Shown piece by piece: positions 9,133 to 19,202 of a DNA stretch of 64,000 bases. This stretch comes from JBKQVT01 sp963727245 (GTDB taxonomy: Bacteria > Planctomycetota > Planctomycetia > Pirellulales > Thermoguttaceae): positions 1 through 64,000 of the forward strand of contig CAVSFO010000001.1 of assembly GCA_963727245.1 (NCBI GenBank), read 5' to 3'. Made by a program: the position numbers and the translations under genes. The stretch's first letter is position 1. Every line of letters begins with the position of its first letter. The notes under the pieces are model-generated. The model made no database searches. It was not told the DNA's origin and was given only the letters and a program-made list of their open reading frames with translations.

Positions 9133-10495
9133 ATGACATTCCGCTTGTCAACAAGCTGCCGGATCGGATTGGCCCTCTGGGGCCTGCTCCCAAGCGGATT
9201 CCTGGGCTGCGTCTCGCCGCCCAGCCCGGCGGGGCCTAGCAACCCTGTGGTGCTTACATCCGCGACCTCTCCGCTGCCTGTTCCTTCCTCCTTCCGCCCT
9301 CCGCCCTCCGCCTTCGACTCCGATCCCTTTGCCGGTCAGAGCGAATTGTCGGTCGCGCGCCTGGTGGCGGAAGTCGAGGCCCGCAACCCGTCGTTGGAGG
9401 CTGCCGATGCCGCCTGGCGGGCGGCGGCCGAGCGCCCGCGCAGGCGACCGCCTGGGACGATCCGATGTTCGGCTTCTCGGTATGCCCCGGCGGCGTGGGC
9501 CTGGAACAGAATGGCGGCTGGATGGTGGAAGCGTCGCAGAAGGTCCCCTGGGCCGGCAAGCAGGCGCTGCGGGGGCGCGGCGGCCGGCGCGGAAGCGGAT
9601 GCCGCCGGCGACGCGCTGGGCGACGCCCGCTTGCAACTGGCCGCGGCCGCCAAGATCGCCTTGGCCGACTACTACCAGGCGGTGCGGCAGGAGGAAGTCA
9701 ATCGCGCCACGGCCGCGCTGCTCACTGAGTTCCGCCAGATCGCCAAGGGCAAGTACGAAGTGGCCCAGGCCACCGAGCAGGACGTGCTCCAGGCCGACGT
9801 CGACCTGGCCGGCCTGGAGGGCCGCCGTGCCGAACTTCAGCGCGATCGCCGCGTGGCGGTGGCGCGGATCAATACGCTGCTTCATCGTGGGGCGGACCAT
9901 CCCTTGCCGCCGCCGCCGGCGCGGGTGACGGTGGCCGAGGGGCTGCCTGGGGTCGAGTCGCTACGGGAGTCGGCCCAGCAGCGGCGGCCCGACCTGGCGT
10001 CGCAACTGGCCCGCCTCCGCGCGGCGGAGGCCAACTTGGAGTTGGCCGCCAAGGACTACTATCCCGACGTCGAGCTGGTGGCCAAGTACGATGCCTTCAT
10101 GCCGGTGGATATTCGCCAGCAAGTGGGGATGAACCTCAACGTGCCCTTGCAGCGCTCGCGGCGCGAGGCGGCCGTGCGCGAGGCCGCGGCCCGCGTGGCC
10201 CAGCGACGGGCCGAGTATCAGGACCGGCTCGACCAGGTGAACTACGAGGTGCAGGCCGCCTACGAGCGCCACGGTGCAGCAGCGGACGGTGATCGCGCTC
10301 TACGCCGAGCGGATCCTGCCTGCCGCCCAGCAGAACATGGAATCGGCCCGCGCCAACTACACCGCCGGCAAGGTGGATTTCCTGCGGCTGATCGAGGCCC
10401 AACGCCAGTTCCACGCCCAGCGGGAGATGTATTATGCGGCCTTGGCCGACTACCAGCGTCGCCAAGCCGAGCTGGAGCGGGCGGTAGGGGAGTAA
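9133..10495 (+). CDS. TolC-family outer membrane efflux lipoprotein, frame breaks
   Basis: The N-terminal signal ends in a lipobox (SGFLGC, Cys at about residue 25), as in CusC/OprM-type outer membrane factors. After a Pro/Ser-rich spacer come two repeats of the efflux-protein helical fold, with SVARLVAEVEARNPSLEAAD and QRRPDLASQLARLRAAEAN. The C-terminal DFLRLIEAQRQFHAQREMYY is typical. Such proteins form trimeric channels for tripartite efflux. Breaks occur near 9440, 9580 and 10275. No pump or adaptor gene is adjacent. Part of the spacer (9279-9314) is encoded by a CTTCCGCCCTCCGCC heptamer array like those seen between genes elsewhere in the window. Confidence 0.82.
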
Positions 10496-10574
10496 GGATG
10501 AAGGATAAAGGATGAAGGAGGAAGGATGAAGTCGAGCGCTTCTCGTCATCCTTCATCCTTTATCCTTCATCCTT
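10494..10574. repeat. inverted GGATGAA heptamer arrays (hairpin)
   Basis: AAGGATGAAGGATAAAGGAT and its inverted counterpart ATCCTTTATCCTTCATCCTT flank a short centre, giving a long hairpin right at the efflux gene stop. It may act as a terminator before the tRNA. Confidence 0.75.
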
Positions 10575-10631
10575 TCCCCGGCCTTGTCGGCCGGGTGGGG
10601 GTCTGCTATCCTTTCTTGGTCGTTCGACTGC

Positions 10632-10704
10632 GGGGACGTAGCTCAATTGGGAGAGCACCGGCTTTGCAAGCCGGGGGTTGACGGTTCGAGCCCGTTCGTC
10701 TCCA
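10632..10704 (+). tRNA. tRNA-Ala (anticodon TGC)
   Basis: The 73-base cloverleaf has acceptor arms GGGGACG and CGTCTCC with discriminator A, the D-arm GCTCAATTGGGAGAGC, the anticodon stem CCGGC/GCCGG around loop TTTGCAA, and the T-arm with GGTTCGAGCC. The anticodon TGC reads alanine codons. The 3' end continues ACC, so CCA is not encoded. Confidence 0.95.
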
Positions 10705-10814
10705 CCTTTAGGCAAGTTCTTCGAGAGACACGCTTTTTGCTGCCTGCCGGTTTGGAGTTGCTCCGTCATTCCAGAGGGACCGCAAATGCCTGAACAACGT
10801 GCAAGGGGAATGAC

Positions 10815-12045
10815 ATGAAAAAGACGATGCTCGCCATGGGTCTGGTGGCGGTGCTGGCGGTCGCGGCCGGCGCGGAAACGGCGGGATGGCCTCCGGCAAA
10901 GGAAAAGGAGTCGGAATTCACGGGGCGAAAACTGGAGGTCTTCCAGCACGGCAGCAAGAAGGAGTGGGGCTATGCGGCGCCCCAACGAGACACCTTCCTG
11001 GTGCTCCATCCCAAGCAGGCGCATGCCGAACGCCCCGCTCTACGTGGTCCTGCATTCCGCCGGGCATGACGTCCACTCGTGCCTGGCCTGCACGACCAAG
11101 GTCGGCAACCACGACATCTACCATTCGCCGCCAGACTTCTTCGCGCTCTATCTCGATTGCCAGGCCAACAAGGGAGACTGGTGGTGGGGCATCAACAAGT
11201 ACCCGGGCCCGGAGGTCGGCCCCACGGAAAAACGAGTGATCGACACGGTGAAATGGGTGATCAAGCAATACGGCATCGACGAGAACCGCGTCTATTTGTG
11301 CGGGAATCTCCATGGGCGGCAGCGGCACCCTGGGCATCGGCATGCGCCACGGGGATGTCTTCGCCGCCATCAAGGCCAATGTTCCCGCCGAGGTCAAACA
11401 TGTTTCCAGCCGGATGTACTTCCCGCCGCGGCAAGGTGCCCGCGGACGTCACCCTCCCCGACCCTCCGATCGTCGTCGACTATTCCGCTCCGAACGACGG
11501 CGTGGTCCACGAGGCCACGACGCCTTCGTCAAGGCCATGAACGAGCGGAAATACGCGCTCTTCATGTATTGGGGGCCGTTCGGCCACGCGAACAACCACG
11601 AGAAGAATCATGAAGGTCAACGACCTGATCAATTCGTTCGACTGGCTGAGCGTCAAGAAAAACGAGGCCTATCCGGTGTTCACCGATGCCTCGACGAACG
11701 ATCCGCTGCCGTGGCCGGACCGGCTCGCCGACAAGAAGGCCGGGCCAGATCAACGCCTTCTTCCGCTGGAAGAACGTGCGCGACACAGCGGACACGGTCG
11801 AAATGACGCTTTTCCTCGTCAAGCCCTCGGAACTCAAGACCACGTTCACGATCCCGGCAGAAGCGACGGCGGACGTCAGCTTGCGCCGGCTCCAGATGCT
11901 GCGGGTCGCCGCGGGCGAAACGGTGCGCTGGACATTCGGCACGGCCAGTGGAGAGGTCCGGGCCGACGCCGCCGGGTGCATTACCATCCCCCGGCTGAAG
12001 ATCACCGCGGAACCGACCACGCTGAGCGTCGGGAAGGCGAAGTAA
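10815..12045 (+). CDS. secreted alpha/beta-hydrolase (esterase-like), multiple frame breaks
   Basis: A signal peptide (MKKTMLAMGLVAVLAVAAGA) leads a protein of about 400 residues. Once breaks are joined, the line YLCGNSMGGSGTLGIGMRHG gives the nucleophile elbow G-N-S-M-G-G of the alpha/beta-hydrolase fold; the break there is one extra C. Upstream TPLYVVLHSAGHD-like sequence is the usual first strand and oxyanion region. The C-terminal 100 residues (TADTVEMTLFLVKPSEL onward) look like an all-beta accessory domain. The substrate is unknown. At least five breaks lie between 11030 and 11750. AAGGGG precedes the ATG. After its stop, 200 bases hold no clear gene. Confidence 0.65.
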
Positions 12046-12248
12046 CGTCTCGGGGGCATCCGGCGATCGCCCGGCCGCTGCGGGGGAGCGAGTTCCAGGC
12101 CGCGGTGGCGATGGCGAGGGAAGAGGGACTGCGGCGAGTGACACAGGAGTGAGGGATGCTGGAAACTTTTGCGCGGTGGCCGGCTTGGCCACGTCTGGAG
12201 ACCCAGAGCGGCAACCGTGACCCGAGCCGTCCCCAGGAGAAACCAACG

Positions 12249-13423
12249 ATGGGCAAGATCAAACTGCTGGCAGCCGCCGGCGCGCTACTGACGCTCTGGG
12301 CGGCATGGCCCGCCGCCGCCCAGAAGACTCGCCCGCCGGCGCAGAGCGCATCGTGTACGCCTGGTTCCCAAAGGAGTTCGCCAGGCTGGACCCCAGTGGG
12401 ATCGAGTGGTCGGCGATTACCCACCTGAGCTTCCGCAGCATCGTCCTTCAACCCGACGGCAGCATTCATGAAACGCAACCGCGTGGGGCGGTGAAGAAAC
12501 TCGTCGACGAAGCCCACAAGCATGGCGTGCGCGTGGACGTGCTGGTGTGGGGCTCCCTGCCAAAGGATGCCTGGCCGGGTCAAATCGGCCGGCATTCGTC
12601 CGAGTATCTGGCGAATCATCAGCACCGGGCGGTGCAATCGCTGTTGGACTATGTGAAGGCCAACGACCTCGACGGCATCGACATGGATGACGAAACCTGG
12701 CGAGAGAGGAATTCCGTAACCGGGGAGTCCAATCGCGAGCTGGTCACCCAGTTCTTTCGCGGGTTGACCGATGCCTTCAGGGCAGCCCGCGCAGATTACC
12801 AGGTGTTTTGGGACGCTCCCGCTGTCATCAACCCGCAGGACAAGTTCGCGGAAAGTTGGCCCGATTTCAAGGCCATCAGCGCGATGGTCGATGGTCTCTG
12901 CATCATGTCCTACACGATGAACCCGCCGACGATCGGCTGGACTGGAGGCAGGCAACCCGTCGGCGGCGGCGGGAAAGTCACCGACCACCCCCGCGACTAT
13001 AGCACCTGCATCAAAGACTATCTGGAAGCCACCGGCGGGAGGAAAGACAAGCTCGTGTTGGGGATTGGCGTGGATCAGGGCGGCTTCGAGTGGCTGACCC
13101 GGTGGCACGAGCCGCTGGCGCCGATCGTGGGCGAGCCCCGGCAACTGAGCGCCAAGCAGGCCCGCGCCAATGCCGAAAAGTACGGACGCCGTTTCGATTC
13201 CCAGCAGAAGGAACCGTGGTATCGCTACCAACGGGACGGCGGCTGGGTGCAAGGCTGGTACGAGGATGATGAAGCCTTTGCCGCCAAGCTGGAGTTGGCA
13301 CGGGAGCAACAGATCGGCGGCGTCTGCCTTTGGGTGCTCGACGGCGCCAACGACCCGCGCTCCGTTTTCGACCTCACCCGAAAGTACCTGAAGGCACAAC
13401 AAGCGAAGGGCGGCTTGCGATGA
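12249..13423 (+). CDS. secreted glycoside hydrolase family 18-like protein, one frame break
   Basis: A signal peptide (MGKIKLLAAAGALLTLWAAW) is followed, after a break near 12330, by a TIM-barrel protein of about 370 residues. The strand-4 motif LDGIDMDDE matches the D-G-x-D-x-D-x-E signature of GH18 chitinases and endo-beta-N-acetylglucosaminidases, with the last Glu as acid. YAWFPKEF, MSYTMNPP and GVCLWVLDGAND fit other barrel strands. It probably cleaves GlcNAc-containing polymers outside the cell. AGGAG lies nine bases before the ATG. Its stop overlaps the start of the cupin gene by four bases. Confidence 0.82.
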
Positions 13424-13746
13424 AGGCCGAAAACCTCTTGAGCGGCATCCCGGCCGAGCTTGCCGAGGAACTGGTCACGACGATCCTTTCTGCCGCCGGA
13501 GTGCGCATCGAGCGCATCGTTTCCCAAGGCCAGGCCTCTCCGCCGGGGTTTTGGTACGACCAGGCCGAGGGCGAGTGGGTGGTGGTCCTGGAAGGGAGTG
13601 CCGTGGTGCAATTCGAGGGCGATCCCGAGCCGGTGAAACTCGAGCGAGGGTCATTCCTGAACATCCCGGCCCATGCCCGGCACCGTGTTGCCCGGACCGA
13701 CCCGACGCAAAAGACCATCTGGCTGGCGATTCGCTACGGAGGCTGA
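13420..13746 (+). CDS. cupin-domain protein (108 aa)
   Basis: This small single-domain beta-barrel protein carries EGEWVVVLEGSAVVQFEGD, the first cupin motif, and LERGSFLNIPAHARHRV, the second. In the first motif the usual metal-binding HxH is replaced by QAEGE; the second keeps only AHARH. Metal binding is therefore uncertain. It resembles small cupins annotated as phosphoribosylaminoimidazole- or phosphomannose-type barrels, but no function can be given. The ATG overlaps the hydrolase stop (ATGA), so the two are probably co-translated. Confidence 0.8.
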   Translation: MKAENLLSGIPAELAEELVTTILSAAGVRIERIVSQGQASPPGFWYDQAEGEWVVVLEGSAVVQFEGDPEPVKLERGSFLNIPAHARHRVARTDPTQKTIWLAIRYGG

Positions 13747-13760
13747 ACTGCGACCGACCG

Positions 13761-14816
13761 TTACGTGCCGCTTCCGCTGCCGCTGCCGCTGGCGGTGGCC
13801 GGTGGGCCCGGGATGGCCGGCTCCGCTGGCGGCGGAAGTTTATCCCGTCGGCGAAACAGCAGGACCGCGTAGGAAAGGATGAGCACCGCCAGCGCGGTGC
13901 AATTCGTCCAATTGATCCGCCGGCCTCTCGGTTGGCGGACCGGCGAGAACGCTTCGCACGCACTCCATGCCTTGCCGTCGCTGGCGAACAGGCCGCGGAG
14001 CGTCTCCGGAGGCAATCCGATGGGGATACTGTGAACGCTCCCGTCGGAAAGCAAGATGAAGCCGTACGCGATGGTCTCCTCTTGGAAGAAGAACGTGTCG
14101 AAGACCGAAGTATGGGCCAGGGTTCGTGGGCCGGTTCCCTCGCCGACACCACGGCAGGCCTCGTCCAACGTGATATCACGTGGCTCGGCCCATGGGATGC
14201 CCGAATCGACCAGCTCGACGACCATCACCCGTGGCGGCGTCTCTGTCGGTCGCTGTTGGTCCCACACGGTCCCGGGGCCGGTGACAGCCACGTAACTCGT
14301 CATGGGGCGGCCGCCGATCGAGGAATCGGACGGGCAACAGTAGACGTCCAGACACCTGGCGCTCAACTTGCTGTTGTTTGGGCCGTTCCAAGGCTCGCGA
14401 AAATTGTATGCGTGATACAGTTCGAGTTGGTCCAGGTTCGGCAAAATGAGCGTTCGCCAACTGTGCATCGCATTGCCATGCTTGTCGGTGACGACAGCGG
14501 GCGGAAAACGGCCGTTGGCTTGCTCGTAGCTCAGCAACGCCATGCCGATTTGCATGATGTTGAGCTTGCACTGGGTCCACCTGGACGGTGGGCCGGACTG
14601 AGTCCCTGGCAGCAGCAGTCCCGCCAGGCACAGCCCACCCAATAGGACGACGAGCAAGGACGGCGGCGCATGCTTCCTCAACTCCGGGCTGCGAACGAGC
14701 GCCGCGATGACCAGCAGGATCGCCGCCACGACAATCCCGCCTGCCGCGCCGAACACGGCCAGCGAGGCCCAGACGACCACGAAGGCCAAGAGCAGCGTCG
14801 ACAGCCGGTATTGCAT
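13761..14816 (-). CDS. DUF1559-like planctomycete membrane protein, paralogue 1
   Basis: The protein of about 350 residues begins MQYRLSTLLLAFVVVWASLA, with three or four N-terminal membrane segments. A periplasmic domain follows with the phrases NGRFPPAVVTDKHGNAMHSW and GRPMTSYVAVTGPGTVWD that recall DUF1559 pseudopilin-like proteins. A last membrane helix (CTALAVLILSYAVLLF) precedes a Pro/Gly/Ser-rich tail. A close paralogue lies at 55867-56904. GGAGG eight bases before 14816 supports that start over the upstream ATGs at 14834/14837. The function is unknown. Confidence 0.75.
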   Translation of the reverse strand: MQYRLSTLLLAFVVVWASLAVFGAAGGIVVAAILLVIAALVRSPELRKHAPPSLLVVLLGGLCLAGLLLPGTQSGPPSRWTQCKLNIMQIGMALLSYEQANGRFPPAVVTDKHGNAMHSWRTLILPNLDQLELYHAYNFREPWNGPNNSKLSARCLDVYCCPSDSSIGGRPMTSYVAVTGPGTVWDQQRPTETPPRVMVVELVDSGIPWAEPRDITLDEACRGVGEGTGPRTLAHTSVFDTFFFQEETIAYGFILLSDGSVHSIPIGLPPETLRGLFASDGKAWSACEAFSPVRQPRGRRINWTNCTALAVLILSYAVLLFRRRDKLPPPAEPAIPGPPATASGSGSGSGT

Positions 14817-14868
14817 CTTCGCTTCCTCCCCCATCACAAGAAACCGCGTCGGAACAAAGCGACTCTTA

Positions 14869-14967
14869 GGATCGGGGAATCAATAAGTGTCGCCTTTCGC
14901 TCCGCGAAAGTTGCGGCTTTCGCGGAGCGAAAGGCAACAAAGTTGGAAGTTATTGTCTCCCTGATCC
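14869..14967. mobile_element. 99-bp palindromic MITE-like element, copy A
   Basis: The element has imperfect terminal inverted repeats (GGATCGGGGAATCAATAA at one end, TTATTGTCTCCCTGATCC at the other) and a central palindrome CTTTCGCTCCGCGAAAG with its inverse. It is one of five copies in the window. It has no coding capacity for a transposase. The left flank is TTA, as in other copies. Confidence 0.85.
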
Positions 14968-14975
14968 TCAGGGAA

Positions 14976-15040
14976 CGCTAATCCTCGCTGATCGACACTG
15001 ATGCAAACAATCAGCGAAGATTAGCGAGAATCAGTGTTCC
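14976..15040. repeat. imperfect inverted repeat CGCTAATC...GATTAGCG
   Basis: CGCTAATCCTCGCTGAT and ATCAGCGAAGATTAGCG are inverted with one mismatch around ACACTGATGCAAACA; a further inverted trace (GAACGC, CAGTGTTC) flanks them. It stands right next to palindromic element copy A. The stretch to 15174 shows nothing else. Confidence 0.6.
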
Positions 15041-15174
15041 TCTCTTGGTCTCTTGACCCGTCAGCGGTCGCGGGCGACGTAATCCGTCCTGGTTCTCATG
15101 CTGCCGCTGGCCGCTTGGCAACCGCCATTATACCGCGGCGCACACGGCGGAGAAGTAATCGGCGAAAAACCGAT

Positions 15175-15220
15175 GGTGGGACTTCGCGACCACGCTTCGC
15201 GTGGTGCCCCTCGTCCCACC
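15175..15220. terminator. two-part hairpin after the U32 peptidase gene
   Basis: GGTGGGAC (15175-15182) pairs with GTCCCACC (15213-15220), and an inner stem ACCACGC/GCGTGGT sits between them. It lies about 30 bases downstream of the minus-strand peptidase stop. There is no T-run, so termination is only a guess. Confidence 0.45.
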
Positions 15221-15250
15221 CTACCGTTTGCCGCCTTCCGCAACAGATCG

Positions 15251-17669
15251 CTACCCGAATAGTGCCCGGCACGACTCCAGAAGCGGACCGATCTGGCCTT
15301 CCGTCTCGTTCAACAACTCCAGGCGAAAATTCGCACGCCCATGCTTTACCAGCGACGGCACGGCGTCGGCCAGGCCCTGCGGCTGGCCGTGAAATACGGT
15401 GTTGCGGCAGGCCGCCTCCGCCCGCAAGGGATGCTCCACGCCCAGCCGATCCCGCAGACGAACCTCGTGGCGGCGGCAGGGCCGGCCGCAGGTGTCTTTG
15501 CCCCCGCCCGAGGAGAGCAGGGCGGAGAAGAGGCAGTGCTGGGTATGAAACAGGGGCATGTGCTGATAGACCACCACTTCGAGCCGCCCGGCCGGCGTCG
15601 CCGCGGCCAGAGCCAGGAGTTGCTCGCGCGGGCAGTCGTAGGCCGCGGTCACCCGGCACGCGCCCAACTCGCCGAGAAATTGCACGGTCAACTCGTTGGC
15701 GGCATGGAGGGAGAAATCGGCCACGAAGGCGACGCCCTCGGCGGCACACAGCGCGGCCGCGGCCAGGTTGCGGACCAGGATGCCGTCGGCCCCGCGGCGC
15801 AGAAGCGCCGCGACGCCTTCCAACTCGCCGGGCTTCTGCACTCGCGGCGTCGCCAGGAGGATCGTCGCTCCCCGGCGCAGTGCGCCGCCTCGACCGCGCC
15901 GGCGTATTGATCCGAGTCCTCGAAATCGGCCATGAGGCTGGCCACTCCGGCGGCGATGACCGGCTCGATCTGCTCGCGGCGACGGCAAAGCACGTGCAGT
16001 TGCGGGGCACTGCCGGACACGCAGGCCGCGCCCGGTTCGGCGACAACGCGAGCGCGGGCAGGGGCGAGGCGGCGGCGGTCGGCAGCGGCGGCCGCCGCGC
16101 CAACGAGGCGTCCAACTCCTCGACCATCGCGTGCCGCAACTTGCCCAGCACGCTCAGCGGGACCATGGGCCGGCCCTCGATGCGGGCTTCCAGGCCGCGC
16201 AACTGATAGGCCGTGCCGCCCAGCCGGCCCAGTTGCTCGGCGAGCATGTCGGCGGTGAGCGGATGTTTCCGGGCCTCCTCCAGGACTTGCGGCGATTCGA
16301 TCCGGCAGGCGGCGCCCGAATCGGCCCGGGCGGAAATGCACAAACGCCCGCCGACGCTGGCCTCGACCGTCAAATCCAGCGGCACGCGGCGCCGCGACCG
16401 CGCGGCCGTATAGGTCTTCCGCAGCCGCCGGGTCAACTGCGGATCGTCGGTCTTCCACACCTTCTGCGCCGGGACGCAGTTGATCGAGTTCGAGGTCGCC
16501 GCGGCCGAAGGACAGCTCCACCAGCCCGTCGGCGACGGGCTCGTCCAACGAGCGGCCCTGGCGAAAGACTTCGTAGACGCGGCCGCCCTGTCGGCGTTGT
16601 CCGGGCCGTCGCCCTCGAAGACGACGCCGTCGCCGCGCTGGACGGCCGCGGCCAACTCGACCCCGCGCGGTCGCGGCGCGACGCCGCGAAGCACGCCCAG
16701 ACAGACGCCCCGCTTGGCCGAGCTGTCGCCGGGGACCAGGGCCTTGTGGTCGCAGCCTTCCAGCCAGCCGTGGAAAAGCCGCGGGAGAAGGAGACCTCCA
16801 TCTCGTCCATCTGCTGCGGCGTGAACTCGGGCGCGGCGGCCCGCCAGGCGGCGTCGATCGCCGTGCGATAATGGCGGGTGACTGTGGCCACATACTCGGC
16901 CGACTTCAGCCGCCCCTCGATCTTGAAGGCGGCCACGCCCGCGGCCAGCAGTTCCGGCAGCAGGTCGTAGGCGGCCAGGTCCTGCGGGCTGAGCAGATAC
17001 TTCCGCGGGCCAAGGTCCAGCGGGCGGCCGTCGCAGATCAACTCGTACGGCAGGCGGCATGCCTGGGCACACTGGCCGCGATTGGCGCTGCGGCCGCCCG
17101 AGCGACGCTGGTCAGGCACTGCCCGGAAAAGGCGACGCAGAGCGCCCCGTGGACGAAGACCTCCAGGCCCAGCCGGTCTGGCCGTGGATGCTGGCGGATT
17201 TCGTCGATCGACAGCTCGCGGGCCAGCACCACGCGCTGCGAGGCCAAGCGACTCGGCCACGCGCGATGCCCTCGGCGCTGGTGAGCGACATTTGCGTCGA
17301 GGCGTGCATGGGCCAATCGGGGCAGAGGGCGTGAATCAGCCGGGCGGCCCCCAGGTCCTGCACCAGCACGGCATCGACCCCGGCGGCGATGGCCTGCCGG
17401 ACGGTCAGCTCCAGTGCCGCCAGCTCGTTGTGGAAGACGAGCGTGTTGAGCGTGACGTAGCCCTTCACGCCGCGGCGGTGCAGGTGGCCCATCAACTCGG
17501 GCAGTTCGTCGGGGGCGAAGTTGACGGCCCTGGCGCGGGCGTTGAGGCCGCCGCGGAGGCCGAAATAGACGGCATCGGCGCCGTTTTCCACGGCGGCCAG
17601 CGCGCAAGCGGCGTCGCCGGCCGGGGCCAGCAGTTCAGGGCGTGGCGGCGTGTTTTCCAGCGTAGTCAT
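15251..17669 (-). CDS. U32-family peptidase-like protein with DUF3656-type domain, frame breaks
   Basis: Joined across breaks this is about 800 residues. The start RPELLAPAGDAACALAAVEN and GADAVYFGL are the hallmark of U32 proteins, followed by QMSLTSAEG and RGQCAQACRLPYEL, which supplies the conserved Cys region. The segment KYLLSPQDLAAYDLLPELL and FKIEGRLKS is also typical. The long C-terminal part fits the extended DUF3656 version rather than the 450-residue TrhP. Relatives take part in tRNA hydroxylation (TrhP) or ubiquinone hydroxylation (UbiU/V), while others are called collagenase-like; peptidase activity is doubtful. Many breaks lie between 17280 and 15500. Confidence 0.78.
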
Positions 17670-17911
17670 CCCGATCCATTATACAGGGGACCGTCCCCTT
17701 CGGCCTCTAGGCCAGTGGGTTCTTCCATGGTGGTTCCTGCCACTGCGAGAGGACGCCGTTTTTGGCAGGGCCCTTGTAGGCGGTCGCTCTTTGTGAGACA
17801 ATCCGCAGGAGCAGACGCCTCCCCAGGGCCCCGCGGATGAGCCCCGCGGGCCATGGGGTGCGGCGAGGCGTGCCGAGTCGAGGGTTTCGTCCGCTTTCCG
17901 GGGAGGTCGCT

Positions 17912-19072
17912 GTGAAACGTCTACCAGCGTTTGCGGTTGCTTTCTGGTTTGCCCTGGCCGCCGCGATTGCGGTCCTCGGCATGGTTGGCTGTAACGGCCG
18001 CGAGTCGCCCAAGAGCAAGCCGGCGCCGACCGCAACGCCATCCGATTCCACGACCAACGGCGAGCCGGCCAAGGTCGCGGCAGCGGGCAATGTCAGCGAG
18101 CCGAGAAAGAACCCCGGTTCGATTCTCGATCAGCCCGCCCGCCGCGAACAGCGACCTGAGGCCGCATGTCGAGCCGGCCAAGGAGTCGCCCCCGGCCAAG
18201 GAAAGTGCGCCGGCCAAAGAAAGTGTGCCAGCCAAGGAAAGTGCGCCAGCCAAGGAAGGCGCGCCGGCCAAGGAAAGCTGCGCCAGCCAAGGAAAGCGCG
18301 CGGCCAAGGAGGAGGCGCCGGCCAAGGAAAGCGCCCGGCGAAGGAAAGCGCGCCGGCCAAGGAAAACGCGCCGGTCAAGGAAAACTCACAACCCGTCACA
18401 GCCGCGGCCGAAGGGCCGGCAGTCGAGGCCCTGGAGAAGCTGGGAGCGCGCGTCGAGCGCAACGACGCTGGCCTGGTTTGCAAACTGGAGGCGGTTCGCC
18501 TGAAGATCACCGCCGCGGAGGCACGCCGCCTGGTCGAGCTGTCCGCCCTGGAGTCGTTGGAGATCGGCCAGACGCCGCTGGACGATGCGGCGATGAAGCA
18601 GATTTCCGGCTTGGTCGGGCTCAAGCGGCTCTACCTGCACGACGTCGGGCTCACCGACGCCGCCCTGGAGAACCTGAAAGGCCTGAGCCAACTGGAGGTG
18701 CTCTCGCTCCCCGGCAACCAGATCAAGGGGACGGGCCTGGTTCATCTCGGCGGCCTGGCGAATCTACAGGTCCTCAGCCTCGCCCGAAACCCCCTCGTTG
18801 ACGCCGGCCTTGCGCACCTGGCCGGGCTGAAGAAACTCAACACGCTCACGCTGGCCGATACCAAGCTAACGGGCGCGGGCCTGGTCCACCTCAAGCCGCT
18901 CGCGGAACTCCGGGTGCTCAACCTGGACCGTACGAAGACGACCGACGGCGATCTGGTCCACTTAGAAGGTTTCCAAAACATGCGCATGCTCTACCTGCAC
19001 GACTGCAAGGTCGGCGACGAGAGCGTGGATAAACTCGAGGAAGCAATTTCCGGCCTGTCCGTCTATTACTAA
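17912..19072 (+). CDS. LRR lipoprotein with PAKES hexapeptide repeats, frame breaks
   Basis: A GTG start with GGGGAGG six bases upstream opens a signal peptide ending in the lipobox VLGMVGC. A disordered spacer then contains about 12 copies of an 18-base unit encoding A-P-A-K-E-S (about 18171-18383). The C-terminal 200 residues are leucine-rich repeats of about 24 residues, for example LVGLKRLYLHDVGLTDAALE and GLSQLEVLSLPGNQIKGTGL. It is probably anchored to a membrane and binds a partner through the LRR face. One break is an extra C near 18143. Others lie inside the 18-base repeats, which contain both gained and lost bases. Confidence 0.75.
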   Translation: MKRLPAFAVAFWFALAAAIAVLGMVGCNGRESPKSKPAPTATPSDSTTNGEPAKVAAAGNVSEPRKNPGSILDQPARREQRPEAACRAGQGVAPGQGKCAGQRKCASQGKCASQGRRAGQGKLRQPRKARGQGGGAGQGKRPAKESAPAKENAPVKENSQPVTAAAEGPAVEALEKLGARVERNDAGLVCKLEAVRLKITAAEARRLVELSALESLEIGQTPLDDAAMKQISGLVGLKRLYLHDVGLTDAALENLKGLSQLEVLSLPGNQIKGTGLVHLGGLANLQVLSLARNPLVDAGLAHLAGLKKLNTLTLADTKLTGAGLVHLKPLAELRVLNLDRTKTTDGDLVHLEGFQNMRMLYLHDCKVGDESVDKLEEAISGLSVYY

Positions 19073-19202
19073 TGCGGCGTGTACTGCGACCGGAACGAGG
19101 GCCGGGCACCGTCCGAAGGATGGTCGCGGGAGCCCGATTTCAAGGGAGAAACGCCTGGAACTGTTCCACAGTCAATGCAATATTCAGTAAAGGAACATCC
19201 TC

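Noticed and set aside
12046..12152. Possible remnant of a gene end (HPAIARPLRGSEFQAAVAMA) between the esterase and GH18 genes
   Set aside because: The peptide looks protein-like, but there is no start, no upstream continuation and no second motif, so it cannot be told from chance.
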